Position numbers and translations under genes: made by a program. DNA of 64,000 nt from Acidobacteriota bacterium (lineage in GTDB: Bacteria; Acidobacteriota; Thermoanaerobaculia; Multivoradales; J023). The stretch is from positions 121,514-185,513 of the forward strand of contig JAJCXR010000023.1 of assembly GCA_029263315.1 (NCBI GenBank), given 5' to 3'. Every line of letters begins with the position of its first letter. Position 1 is the first letter of the stretch. Below are positions 8,707 to 16,868 of this stretch, piece after piece. The notes below the pieces were generated by a model. The model worked only from the letters and a program-made list of their open reading frames with translations, had not been told where the DNA came from and did not search any database.

Positions 8707-9984
8707 ATGACCCAGAACCCACAGAACTCTCGAATGTGGCACGCCTGCGCTCTGTGCTTCGCTTGCCTCGCCTTGGCATCCACAACCTATGCGGACGATC
8801 CCCAAACCACCGGAGGGACGGAGCCTCCGTCGACATTTGTCGACGCCCTGGCGGCCGGCAAGACCACCGTCGACCTGCGCTACCGCTTCGAGCTGGTCGA
8901 TCAGGACGGTTTCGATCGCGATGCCGAGGCCTCCACCCTGCGCACCACCTTGAGCTATGGCTCGTCGCCGTTTCGCGGCTTTCGATTTTTCGTCGAGGCG
9001 GAAAATGTTAGCGCCGTCATCGACGACAACAACTACAACAACGCCGGTGCCGATGATTTGAACAACGGCGTCCGCGACCGTCCGGTGGTCGCCGATCCGG
9101 AGCTGACCCAGATCAGTCAAGCCTATGTCGAGATGGCCATCAAGAGCACCACCCTGCGGCTCGGTCGGCAAGCGATCAACCTCGAAAATCAACGTTTTGT
9201 CGGCGCAGTCGGCTGGCGGCAACATCATCAGACCTTCAATGCCTTCTCTTTGCAGGACCGTTCTTTCGGCGCCGCAACTGTCTCCTACCATTACCTCGAC
9301 GCCGTGAACCGGATTTTCGGAGACCGCCGAGACATGCAATCCCACTTGCTGCACTCGAGCGTCCCCATAGGCCAGCACAACAAACTGAGCCTCTACGGCT
9401 ACTTCTTGGACTATGAAGAGCCGGCGGATCAGTTGCTCTCGACCTCCACCTACGGCCTGCGCTGGGCGGGTCACGGCAACCTGAACCGGGCCAAGATCTC
9501 CTATACCCTGGAGGCTGCCTTGCAGGAGGACGCCGGCGACAACCCCCGCCAGATCGATGCCGACTACCTGCTGGCAGAGCTGGCGGCCGGCAGTGAGAGG
9601 CTCACCGCCACCGTCGGCTACGAGGTGCTATCCGGCTCCCCTGCCGACGGCGCCTTCGCCACCCCCTTGGCCACCTTGCACAAATTCAACGGCTGGGCCG
9701 ACAAGTTCCTCCGCACCCCCTCCTTCGGCTTGGTGGATACCTACGCCAAAATCGGCGGAGCCGTGCGAAGCTTTAGTTGGAGCGTCATCTATCACGACTT
9801 TCAATCGGATAGCAGCCTGCCGGGGAACGACGATCATTACGGTAGCGAGATCGACGCCTTGGCCACTTACAAAACCCAGCATGGCCTGGTCTTGGGGCTC
9901 AAGGCCGCCTTCTACGATGCCAACCGCGTCTCCACCGACACCGACAAGATCATGCTCTGGACCAGCTATAGCTTCGGGCACTGA
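8707..9984 (+). CDS. Outer-membrane porin of the alginate-export (Alginate_exp) type
   Basis: The 425-residue product starts with a signal peptide (hydrophobic CALCFACLALASTTYA, cleavage about residue 29). The mature part is strand-rich with alternating aromatics. Features typical of Alginate_exp-family barrels are visible: YRFELVDQDGF, FRFFVEAENV, ...QAYVEMAIKSTTLRLGRQAI and NLENQRFVGAVGWRQHHQTFNAF. These proteins are often annotated as alginate export porins, but in most genomes their substrate is unproven. A small hairpin (TCGGGG 8672-8677 with CCCCGA 8683-8688) sits just before the ribosome site GAAGGA. It is convergent with the following gene. Confidence 0.82.
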   Translation: MTQNPQNSRMWHACALCFACLALASTTYADDPQTTGGTEPPSTFVDALAAGKTTVDLRYRFELVDQDGFDRDAEASTLRTTLSYGSSPFRGFRFFVEAENVSAVIDDNNYNNAGADDLNNGVRDRPVVADPELTQISQAYVEMAIKSTTLRLGRQAINLENQRFVGAVGWRQHHQTFNAFSLQDRSFGAATVSYHYLDAVNRIFGDRRDMQSHLLHSSVPIGQHNKLSLYGYFLDYEEPADQLLSTSTYGLRWAGHGNLNRAKISYTLEAALQEDAGDNPRQIDADYLLAELAAGSERLTATVGYEVLSGSPADGAFATPLATLHKFNGWADKFLRTPSFGLVDTYAKIGGAVRSFSWSVIYHDFQSDSSLPGNDDHYGSEIDALATYKTQHGLVLGLKAAFYDANRVSTDTDKIMLWTSYSFGH

Positions 9985-10002
9985 GACCCAGCGCCCGACG
10001 GG

Positions 10003-11574
10003 CTACCGGCCGGCGATGGTGATGGGCTTGGAGGGCGGCTTGTCCTCGTCACCGAGCCATTGCACGCGGTAGAGGTCGGTACGTCGATCGAGCCAATTGG
10101 TCACCGTTCCTTTTTGGCGAAAACGATCCAAGACCTCCAGGTCCACGTCGTGAATAACCACCGTTTCGATATTGGGCGTACACTCGGCACCGATCGCGTC
10201 GCGGGAGAATGAGAAGTCAGAGGGGGTCAAGACCGCCGACTGAGCATATTGAATATCCATGTTCTCGACCTCCGGCAAGTTGCCGATGGTGCCGGAGATC
10301 ACCGCATAGATCTGATTCTCGACGCAGCGGGCTTGGGCGCAGTAGCGCACCCGCAAGTAGCCTTGCCGCTCATCGGTGCAGAAGGGTACAAAGAGGATGC
10401 GTGCGCCGCGCTCCACCGCCAGACGGCTGAGCTCCGGAAACTCGACGTCGTAGCAGACTTGAATCGACACCTTGCCCTTGTCGGTGTCGAATACCCGGAG
10501 CTCGTCGCCCGGCTGCACCCCCCACCACCGCCGCTCGTTGGGAGTGATGTGGAGCTTCGGCTGTTGATCGATGCGACCATCGCGGTGGAAGAGATAAGCA
10601 ATGTTCAGCAGCTTGCCCTCTTCAAACGCAAAATGTGATCCACCGACGATGTTGATGTTGTGTTTCAGGGCCAGCTGCGCAAAAAGCTCCAAGTAGCGCG
10701 GCGTGTACTCCGCCAAGCTCCGGACCGCGTCAGCGGGCACCCGATTGGGCAGGAACGACAACATTTGGGTCGTCAAGAGCTCCGGGAAGACGACGAAGTC
10801 GGACCGGTAGCCCGACGCCACATCGACGAAAAAGCTGCACTGCTGCGCAAATTCTTTGAAGCTCTGGATATGGCGCATGCGGTACTGCACCGCACACAGG
10901 CGCACTTGCCGCGAAGGCAGTAGGCGGCGATCGCCGTCCGGTTGGTAATCGATGTTGACCCACTCCAACAGGGTGGCCCAGCCCGCCGACTCCTTGTCGC
11001 CCTTGAGGTAGGACTGGATCAGCCGCTTCAAGACAAAGCCGTTGGCCAACTGGGCGGTGAGGACCTGATCGTAGAAATCCCGTGATAGCACCTTCTCGAC
11101 ATACTGCCGAGCGCTCATCGTTTCCTGGTGCTTGGAGAAACCGGGAATCCGCCCACCGACGACGATGCGCTTGAGGTTGAGCTCGACACAAAGCTCTTTG
11201 CGAGCCTCGTAGAGACGACGCGCCAATTTCATGCCGCGGAACTCGGGATCCACCATGATCTCGATGCCGTACAGGGTATCTCCTTCAGCATCGTGATTGC
11301 GGATATAACCGCCATCGGCAATTTCGGACCAATTGTGACCATCGATGTATTCATCGACATCGATTATCAAGCTCGACGACGACGCCACCACCTGGCCATC
11401 GCATTCGACGACGATCTGCCCGGCGGGAAAAAACTTCAACTGACTTTCGATCTGCGATCGATCCCAAGGCGGCATCTCCGGAAAACAACGTCTCTGAACC
11501 TCGACCAGCCGTGGATAGTCATCGCTACGCAATGGCCGCACCACCAAGTTACTTTCAAAGGATCCAAGATCCAT
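10003..11574 (-). CDS. GNAT acetyltransferase-nitrilase (carbon-nitrogen hydrolase) fusion
   Basis: The 523-residue protein joins an N-terminal GNAT domain (about 10-185, acetyl-CoA-site region VDPEFRGMKLARRLYE) to a C-terminal carbon-nitrogen hydrolase (about 222-510). The nitrilase triad is complete: E265 in VVFPEL, K340 in QQPKLHIT and C374 in IQVCYDVEFPEL. This fusion is a known family (for example Bacillus YhcX) with a probable amidase or deacylase role that has not been defined. Its neighbours on the same strand are a KamA-like enzyme and a MocR regulator, so an amino-acid-related substrate is plausible. Confidence 0.9.
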   Translation of the reverse strand: MDLGSFESNLVVRPLRSDDYPRLVEVQRRCFPEMPPWDRSQIESQLKFFPAGQIVVECDGQVVASSSSLIIDVDEYIDGHNWSEIADGGYIRNHDAEGDTLYGIEIMVDPEFRGMKLARRLYEARKELCVELNLKRIVVGGRIPGFSKHQETMSARQYVEKVLSRDFYDQVLTAQLANGFVLKRLIQSYLKGDKESAGWATLLEWVNIDYQPDGDRRLLPSRQVRLCAVQYRMRHIQSFKEFAQQCSFFVDVASGYRSDFVVFPELLTTQMLSFLPNRVPADAVRSLAEYTPRYLELFAQLALKHNINIVGGSHFAFEEGKLLNIAYLFHRDGRIDQQPKLHITPNERRWWGVQPGDELRVFDTDKGKVSIQVCYDVEFPELSRLAVERGARILFVPFCTDERQGYLRVRYCAQARCVENQIYAVISGTIGNLPEVENMDIQYAQSAVLTPSDFSFSRDAIGAECTPNIETVVIHDVDLEVLDRFRQKGTVTNWLDRRTDLYRVQWLGDEDKPPSKPITIAGR

Positions 11575-11826
11575 CGGGAGCTCCCAATCTACGTGCCGCC
11601 AGTCACCCTCGGTGACACCTCAGCCCTGGGCTGGGACAACATGGCAGACGTGGCTATTGACCGCTTGTTGACTTCGTGTCTTGAAACAAACCTGGACGTC
11701 AACACGACGCCATGGCTTCTCGGTCGCCTCGGTTCGATATCTAGCGGCTGTCGCAGGATGTCTGGCAACCGCCGTCGAGCCCGCGCCACCGACGTGCGAA
11801 CACTAGCAAATACGAGCCGCTCCAAA

Positions 11827-13185
11827 CTATATCGACGTTGCCAAGATGGGCGGGAGCGCTCGGATTCTTAGCCCCGCTCCCGGTCCGGCCTGGAAGAAAA
11901 ATCGTTCCTCGCCAAAAGCCGGTTGCAGCTCATCGAACCAGGTGGCGTCGGCATCGAAACGGGCGAAGAAAGGCCGTCCGACCCAAGCATCGTCGCGAGC
12001 CTGAAGGAAATCGAGCACAAAGACCCGCTCCCCCGCCACCTCCTCGATGCCGAGAATCCGCACTTTCCCCGGGTGAGCCGACATCACCGGACCACGGGCT
12101 GACCGCGCCAAGCCGGACACCTGACGCCGAGCGTGACGGCAAATCTCGAAGGCCCGGGCCAAGGGCATCTCAAAATACCGTTTGGGGCCGGTATCCCGCT
12201 CGACAAAGAGGTAGTAGGGAACGATCCCCAAAGCGACAGCGGTGCTCCACAACTCCGCCCAGACGGCGCTGTCGTCGTTGACGTGACGCACCACGGGCGC
12301 CTGCAGCCTCACTTCGGCTCCGCTCTGGCGCAGCCGCTGCACCGCTCGGCGGGCCACCGGCGTCGACAGCTCGAGGGGATGACTGTAATGGGCCATCACC
12401 GCCAAATGCCGCCCCCGGGCCACCACCTCGTCGCACAACCGCAATAGATCGTCGGCATCACCATCACTGACGAAACGCTGTGGCCAAAAAGCCAGGGACT
12501 TGGTTCCCAAACGAATATTGCGGACATGGGCTAGACGGTCGCTGAGCAGAGGCTCCAGGTAACGCCGCAGCACGGCGCTCGACATGATCAGCGGATCGCC
12601 GCCGGTGATCAGCACATCCGTCACCTCAGGATGGGCCTCCAAATAGGCCACCAGGTCGTCGCTCTGGGGTGCCGCGAAGCGCATATCCGGTAGGTCGACA
12701 AACTGCGCCCAGCGGAAACAGTAAGTGCAGTAGGCGTGGCAGGTTTGCCCCTTGGCGGGAAAGAACAGCACCGTCTGGCGGTATTTGTGCTGCAAGCCCG
12801 GTAGGGATCGTCCTTCCAGGCGGGGCACATTGGACTCCACTTGCCCGCCCGGCTGCGGATTGAGGCGACGGCGGATGGCGTCGGCGGCCCGCCGTACCAC
12901 GGCGGCCTCTGCCCGGTTCCGCCAGAGGTCTCGCATCTGCAAATAATCCGCCTCGTCGAGCATCCCCGGTTGTCCGAAGGTCAACTGGAACATCGGGTCG
13001 TCGGGTACCCGGCGCCAGTCGATCAGCTGCTCGACCACGTACTCGTTGCTGCGAAACGGTAGGACTTGCGCCACCACCTGGATGGCCTCCCTTTGCTCCT
13101 CGTCGAGCCGCGACCACACCCCACTGCGCTCGAAGTTGCTGGCATGGATGGGGCGATAACGTGGCACGGTTTGAGTCCTTAGCAT
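11827..13185 (-). CDS. KamA-like radical SAM protein (lysine 2,3-aminomutase family)
   Basis: The protein has about 452 residues from ATG 13185; an in-frame TTG at 13209 is an alternative, and neither has a strong ribosome site. The radical SAM motif CxxxCxxC is present as CHAYCTYC near residue 150, followed by FRWAQF as in lysine 2,3-aminomutases, with TGGDPL downstream. The usual PLP-lysine segment PGGGGK is replaced by SAHPGKVRIL, whose lysine could serve instead. The family interconverts alpha- and beta-amino acids or acts as EpmB on EF-P; which role applies here cannot be decided from sequence. It sits between the nitrilase fusion and the MocR gene, all on the minus strand. Confidence 0.82.
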   Translation of the reverse strand: MLRTQTVPRYRPIHASNFERSGVWSRLDEEQREAIQVVAQVLPFRSNEYVVEQLIDWRRVPDDPMFQLTFGQPGMLDEADYLQMRDLWRNRAEAAVVRRAADAIRRRLNPQPGGQVESNVPRLEGRSLPGLQHKYRQTVLFFPAKGQTCHAYCTYCFRWAQFVDLPDMRFAAPQSDDLVAYLEAHPEVTDVLITGGDPLIMSSAVLRRYLEPLLSDRLAHVRNIRLGTKSLAFWPQRFVSDGDADDLLRLCDEVVARGRHLAVMAHYSHPLELSTPVARRAVQRLRQSGAEVRLQAPVVRHVNDDSAVWAELWSTAVALGIVPYYLFVERDTGPKRYFEMPLARAFEICRHARRQVSGLARSARGPVMSAHPGKVRILGIEEVAGERVFVLDFLQARDDAWVGRPFFARFDADATWFDELQPAFGEERFFFQAGPGAGLRIRALPPILATSI

Positions 13186-13223
13186 GGTCGTGTTCGGCTG
13201 GATGAGCAAAGCGTCGAGCTGGC

Positions 13224-13266
13224 GATGAGGTCGTTGATGAGGTCGTCGATGAGGTCGTCGATGAGT
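13224..13266. repeat. 12-bp tandem repeat, about 3.5 copies
   Basis: GATGAGGTCGTT, GATGAGGTCGTC, GATGAGGTCGTC and a degenerate GATGAGTCTGTT lie in the leader of the KamA-like gene, between it and the MocR gene. It is a simple tandem repeat of unknown role that could vary in copy number. Confidence 0.7.
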
Positions 13267-13317
13267 CTGTTAAAGTATCAGGAATCCACCGTCGGCCTGA
13301 AGCCCGATGCAGACGGC

Positions 13318-14811
13318 TCAAACCGCCAACAAGACCCGCCGTACGACGCTCACCATGGCTTCCAGCTGCTCGCCGCCGCAGGCCCCGTATCCCAATACTA
13401 AACCTTGGCGAAGGCCTGGATCGAGGCTTTGGGGGGCCAAGGCGTAGTCCCCTAGGGTATGTACCCAAACTCCCAGCCGGCGGCACTCCGCCGCCACCGT
13501 CCGGGCATCGAGGCTCGGCGGTAATTGCAGGGTGGCGTGCAAACCCGCCGCCAAACCCACCCAGGCGACCCCCGAGGGTAGGGGCTCGAAGGCACGGAGC
13601 ATGCAGTCCCGGCGTTGACGATAGAGGCGACGCATGCGCCGCAAGTGACGGTCGAAGCCACCGCTGCCCAAGTAGCGGGCCAGGGTGCGTTGCGACATCC
13701 AACAGGTGTGGTGGTCGTGACGTACTTTGCGGTGCAGCATGGCCTGGCGCAGGGGCTCCGGGGCGATGACGTAACCCAGTCGCAGGCTGGGGGCCAGCAC
13801 CTTGGAGAACGTCCCGAGGTAGGCCACCGACGCACCACGGTCACCGGCCGCCAAGGCCGGCAGGGCGGGACCGTCATAGCGCAGCTCGGAGTCGTAGTCG
13901 TCCTCGATAATCAAGGCTTGATGCTCGGCAGCCCATCGCAAGAGCTCTTGACGACGTCGGTAGGACAACACGCTGCCGAAGGGAAATTGATGGGACGGCG
14001 TGCAATACACCATCGACGGCGGCTCTCCGGCCGCCAGCTGCTTCAACTGCAAGCCCCCGTCGTCCACCGGCAGCGGACGCACTTCGGCGCCGTGGTCGGT
14101 GAAGATCTGCCGGGCCAGACGATAGCCCGGATCCTCACAGGCTACCACCACCCCGTCGCCGCACGTCAAGGCGGCGATCAGAGCCAGGGACTGCGTCGTG
14201 CCGGAGGTGACCAGGACCTCCCGCCAAGTGCATGCCAGGCCCCGTTGCCGCGTGACCCAGGCGGCGATCAAGCGACGTAGGGCTTGGTCCCCGGCCGGCG
14301 GTGCGTAGCCGTCCGGCAGCGGCTCGGCGAGGGCGGCTCGGGCGCAGGTGCGCCAGGCGGCATCGGGAAATGACGTGGCCTCCGGCTCACAGATACGAAA
14401 AGAGACCAAACCGTCCCCGAAGGAGGCCGGGTCGATATCCGGGGGCATTACATCGCACCGTAGCCAGGGTGGACGGTGGGCATCGTCACCCCTCGGCGAA
14501 GGTTCCCTCGGCGCGTCCGGGGTCTCCGTCCGTCGCTGCACCACATAAGTGCCTGAGCCCTGGCGAGATTCCAGATACCCCTCCGACACCAGGATGGCAT
14601 AGACCTCAGTGATCACCGTCCGGCTGACCGCCAGTTGTTGCGCCAGGCCTCGAGACGACGGCAACCGGGCCTCAGCAGGCAGCCTGCCATCTTCGATAAC
14701 CCGACGAATCTGGCCCACCAGCTGTTGCATCAAGGTAGGTGCGCCTGCACCGCGGCGCAACGGATCCGCGAGGGCGGAAAGCTCGAAGGGAATGGGAAGT
14801 GGTCTGTTCAT
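13318..14811 (-). CDS. MocR/PdxR-type regulator (GntR helix-turn-helix plus aminotransferase domain)
   Basis: The protein is about 497 residues from ATG 14811 (TTG 14835 is in frame). An N-terminal GntR winged helix (about 20-95) shows LPSSRGLAQQLAVSRTVITEVYAILVSEG. The rest is a fold-type I aminotransferase with the PLP lysine in GTFSKVLAPSLRLGY. MocR regulators bind PLP or a PLP-amine adduct and usually control the divergent gene, as PdxR does for PLP synthesis or GabR for GABA use. Here the divergent genes are a rhodanese and a GNAT acetyltransferase, and a KamA-like enzyme, which may use PLP, lies downstream on the same strand. Confidence 0.92.
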   Translation of the reverse strand: MNRPLPIPFELSALADPLRRGAGAPTLMQQLVGQIRRVIEDGRLPAEARLPSSRGLAQQLAVSRTVITEVYAILVSEGYLESRQGSGTYVVQRRTETPDAPREPSPRGDDAHRPPWLRCDVMPPDIDPASFGDGLVSFRICEPEATSFPDAAWRTCARAALAEPLPDGYAPPAGDQALRRLIAAWVTRQRGLACTWREVLVTSGTTQSLALIAALTCGDGVVVACEDPGYRLARQIFTDHGAEVRPLPVDDGGLQLKQLAAGEPPSMVYCTPSHQFPFGSVLSYRRRQELLRWAAEHQALIIEDDYDSELRYDGPALPALAAGDRGASVAYLGTFSKVLAPSLRLGYVIAPEPLRQAMLHRKVRHDHHTCWMSQRTLARYLGSGGFDRHLRRMRRLYRQRRDCMLRAFEPLPSGVAWVGLAAGLHATLQLPPSLDARTVAAECRRLGVWVHTLGDYALAPQSLDPGLRQGLVLGYGACGGEQLEAMVSVVRRVLLAV

Positions 14812-14930
14812 TTTGCTCAGAAATGGATATTTCAATCAATCCAATTGCAGTCTACTCTGAATGCATGCGCTGCCACCACCGGGGTGGCGTCGTTGACCAC
14901 GAAGCCCTGCGACCATCCTGGAGGTTTCCG
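14812..14930. promoter_or_regulatory. Divergent promoter region between MocR regulator and rhodanese
   Basis: This 119-base gap between divergent starts is AT-richer than its surroundings around 14820-14860 and is the expected place for MocR operators. CAATCAATCCAATTG (14834-14848) contains a short repeated CAAT element. The exact operator is not determined. Confidence 0.35.
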
Positions 14931-15386
14931 ATGAGCCAAGTTTCCCCACTGCGCGCCCAAGCCAAACAGTTGGTTGTGCCGCCACCGGCCGACCTGACGC
15001 CAGACGCGGCCAAGTCCTACTTCGAAATGCAGCTGGCCTGCGAGACCGACCCCGCCGATGTGCACTACGACATGAGCTCAGGGGTGGCCGACTTCGTGCT
15101 CCTCGATGTCAGGCGGCGTCAGGCCTTCGAGGCCTGTCACATTCCAGGCGCCGAAAATCTGCCGGCGGGACGCATCCGACGGAGCACCACCCAGCACCTC
15201 GACCGGCATCAACTTCTCATCACCTATTGTTGGGGGCCAGGATGCAACGGTGCCACCAAAGCAGCGGCGCAGCTCTCGGCCTTGGGTTTCCAAGTCCGAC
15301 AGATGGTCGGCGGGCTGGAATACTGGCGGCGGGAAGGTTATGACGTCGAGGGAGATGACACGGCACGGGCGCCCCTTGCCGGTTGA
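14931..15386 (+). CDS. Rhodanese-like sulfurtransferase domain protein
   Basis: ATG 14931 follows GGAGG by 6 bases, so longer upstream frames are rejected. The 151-residue protein is a single rhodanese domain with DVRRRQAFEACHIPGAENLP and the active-site loop YCWGPGCNGATKAA, whose first cysteine would carry the persulfide. The loop is longer than the classic CRxGxR. The domain ends with GGLEYWRREGY, typical of rhodaneses. It overlaps the next gene by 32 bases and is divergent from the MocR regulator, which probably controls the pair. Confidence 0.88.
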   Translation: MSQVSPLRAQAKQLVVPPPADLTPDAAKSYFEMQLACETDPADVHYDMSSGVADFVLLDVRRRQAFEACHIPGAENLPAGRIRRSTTQHLDRHQLLITYCWGPGCNGATKAAAQLSALGFQVRQMVGGLEYWRREGYDVEGDDTARAPLAG

Positions 15387-15882
15387 CCCACAGGGCTCCG
15401 ACCAGCGGCCCCGAGGTGAGATCCGGACCCTCCGAGAGGACGAGGTGGCGTGTTTGCTAGAGCTTTGCGCCGAGCATGCCGCCTACGAAGGCCACGCCTG
15501 GCGATGCGAGGAGCGAGAGCATGGCTTGCGCCGTGCTCTTTTTGCATCGCCTCCGCGACTCTACGCTTGGGTGCTCGAAGTGGCTGGGAGTCACACAACG
15601 GGTGGGCAGCTTGAAGGATTTGCCACCGCCAGCCTGCAGTACGCCACCTGGCAGGGGCGGGACTTCTTACATCTCGACTGTCTCTACCTGAGGCCGGACC
15701 AGAGACGCCACGGCTGGGGACGGCATTTTCTTGCCACTGTCCTAGGGCACGCCCGTTCCTTGGGTTGCCAGGAAGTGCAGTGGCAGACACCGACCTGGAA
15801 CAGCTCGGCCATCGCTTTCTATGAAGCGCAGGGGGCCAGCGGGCTAGAGAAGATGCGCTTCACCCTGAGGCTCGACAACTGA
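15355..15882 (+). CDS. GNAT-family N-acetyltransferase
   Basis: The 175-residue protein has a GNAT core: the strand DFLHLDCLYLRPDQRRHGWGRHFLATVLGHAR contains the acetyl-CoA pyrophosphate loop RxxGxG as RRHGWG, and the C-terminal WNSSAIAFYEAQGA is the usual motif B. ATG 15355 (GGAG just before it) overlaps the rhodanese gene by 32 bases, which suggests translational coupling. The substrate is unknown; this class often acts on small amines or diamines. Confidence 0.85.
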   Translation: MTRHGRPLPVDPQGSDQRPRGEIRTLREDEVACLLELCAEHAAYEGHAWRCEEREHGLRRALFASPPRLYAWVLEVAGSHTTGGQLEGFATASLQYATWQGRDFLHLDCLYLRPDQRRHGWGRHFLATVLGHARSLGCQEVQWQTPTWNSSAIAFYEAQGASGLEKMRFTLRLDN

Positions 15883-16015
15883 CACTCCCGGCTTGCCGAT
15901 CACCCGGGTGGCCCCATACGGCCTTGGCCCGCTCCCAGCGGACCCACTCCGCCAAGGGCCTCCCGCTGGCACCGTTTTAGCCAAAACGGCTTGGACACCC
16001 GCTAAACAAGAGAAT

Positions 16016-16049
16016 GGCCACCGTCTCGACGGGCGATGAGACGGTGGCC
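16016..16049. terminator. Strong bidirectional hairpin between convergent genes
   Basis: GGCCACCGTCTC (16016-16027) pairs perfectly over 12 bases with GAGACGGTGGCC (16038-16049) around a 10-base loop, between two convergent genes. A smaller perfect hairpin (CCGTTTT 15972-15978 with AAAACGG 15983-15989) precedes it. Neither has a long T-run. Confidence 0.7.
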
Positions 16050-16125
16050 TAAGTAGGTGCGCACCCAAGCGATGCGGGGAGAACGGGAGAAAGGAAGGGT
16101 GGATTGCTCGCCGTCGCAGCGTTGC

Positions 16126-16344
16126 TCAGCGACGTCCGCCGGTGGCCAACAGGACGACGCCGGCAACCGTCGAGACGACCCCCAACCACAGGGGAATGTT
16201 CACCGTCTCTTTATCCTTGACGGAAAATTCCACCGGGCCGATATCCACCTGATGCTCCTCTTGAGTGTAGGAGAAGCCGCCGTAGACCAAGGCCAAGATG
16301 CCACCGGTCAAAAGAAGGATGCCAAGGATTTTTTTAGCTTGCAT
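16126..16344 (-). CDS. Small protein with two membrane helices, 72 residues
   Basis: ATG 16344 has AGGAG 8 bases upstream and is preferred to the longer frame. The protein has two hydrophobic helices (about 5-22 and 49-67) joined by a polar loop EEHQVDIGPVEFSVKDKETVNIP, so it is a hairpin inner-membrane protein. Similar uncharacterised small proteins resembling DUF3185 occur in Gram-negative bacteria; the role is unknown. The mRNA leader can form GGGGG-AAT-CCCCC (16358-16370) directly before the ribosome site, which could reduce translation. Confidence 0.75.
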   Translation of the reverse strand: MQAKKILGILLLTGGILALVYGGFSYTQEEHQVDIGPVEFSVKDKETVNIPLWLGVVSTVAGVVLLATGGRR

Positions 16345-16868
16345 GATGTGAGCTCCTGGGGGATTCCCCCCGGTTTGTTGTTCGATCATGACCTCATCGA
16401 GCCCCAAGATCGAACCCGTTCGAGGAATTCGAATCGAATGGGCTATCGTGTCTGGCACCGGAGGTCGCTATCTGCCATCATCTAGAAGCATAATCTGTGC
16501 CAGGGAGGGTGTTTTGGTTCCTCTCCCCGGGGTGAAACGGCCCTCGCTCGGCTCAAACCCCGACATCATGCACTCCGGCGAAGTCATGTGCTCAGGGTTT
16601 GCGGACGTCGAAGCTTCCCCCCGAGCCGACCGGTTCGACAATTCACAGCTTGCTCGTTGAAATCTTTACACGACTGGAGCAACAATCGACCGACGGAGCG
16701 CCCCTGACGCCCAACTTGCGGCGCAGCTCGTCAAGCATGCGTTGGCATGGGCCTTGCTGTCGAAATCTGTTCGTTGAGTCTGCAACAGGCCACCACTCGA
16801 GATCTCGCGGCTCGAGACCTCACGGCAGCCCGTTCCCGCCTTCCATGCACCCGAAAGAGAGACCCGTC
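16345..16868. other. Divergent intergenic region, no gene seen
   Basis: This stretch of about 520 bases separates the small membrane protein from the dehydrogenase. Apart from the GGGGG/CCCCC hairpin at 16358-16370, no coding frame, repeat or clear promoter was recognised. The long frame running into the dehydrogenase from 16599 has no family signal before 16869. Confidence 0.4.

Noticed and set aside
14739..14930. Longer start for the rhodanese gene
   Set aside because: ATG 14931 has a clear GGAGG site, and the longer frame would cross the divergent promoter region.
16599..16868. N-terminal extension of the aldehyde dehydrogenase by about 90 residues
   Set aside because: The extension has no family match, and the conserved domain begins exactly at ATG 16869.
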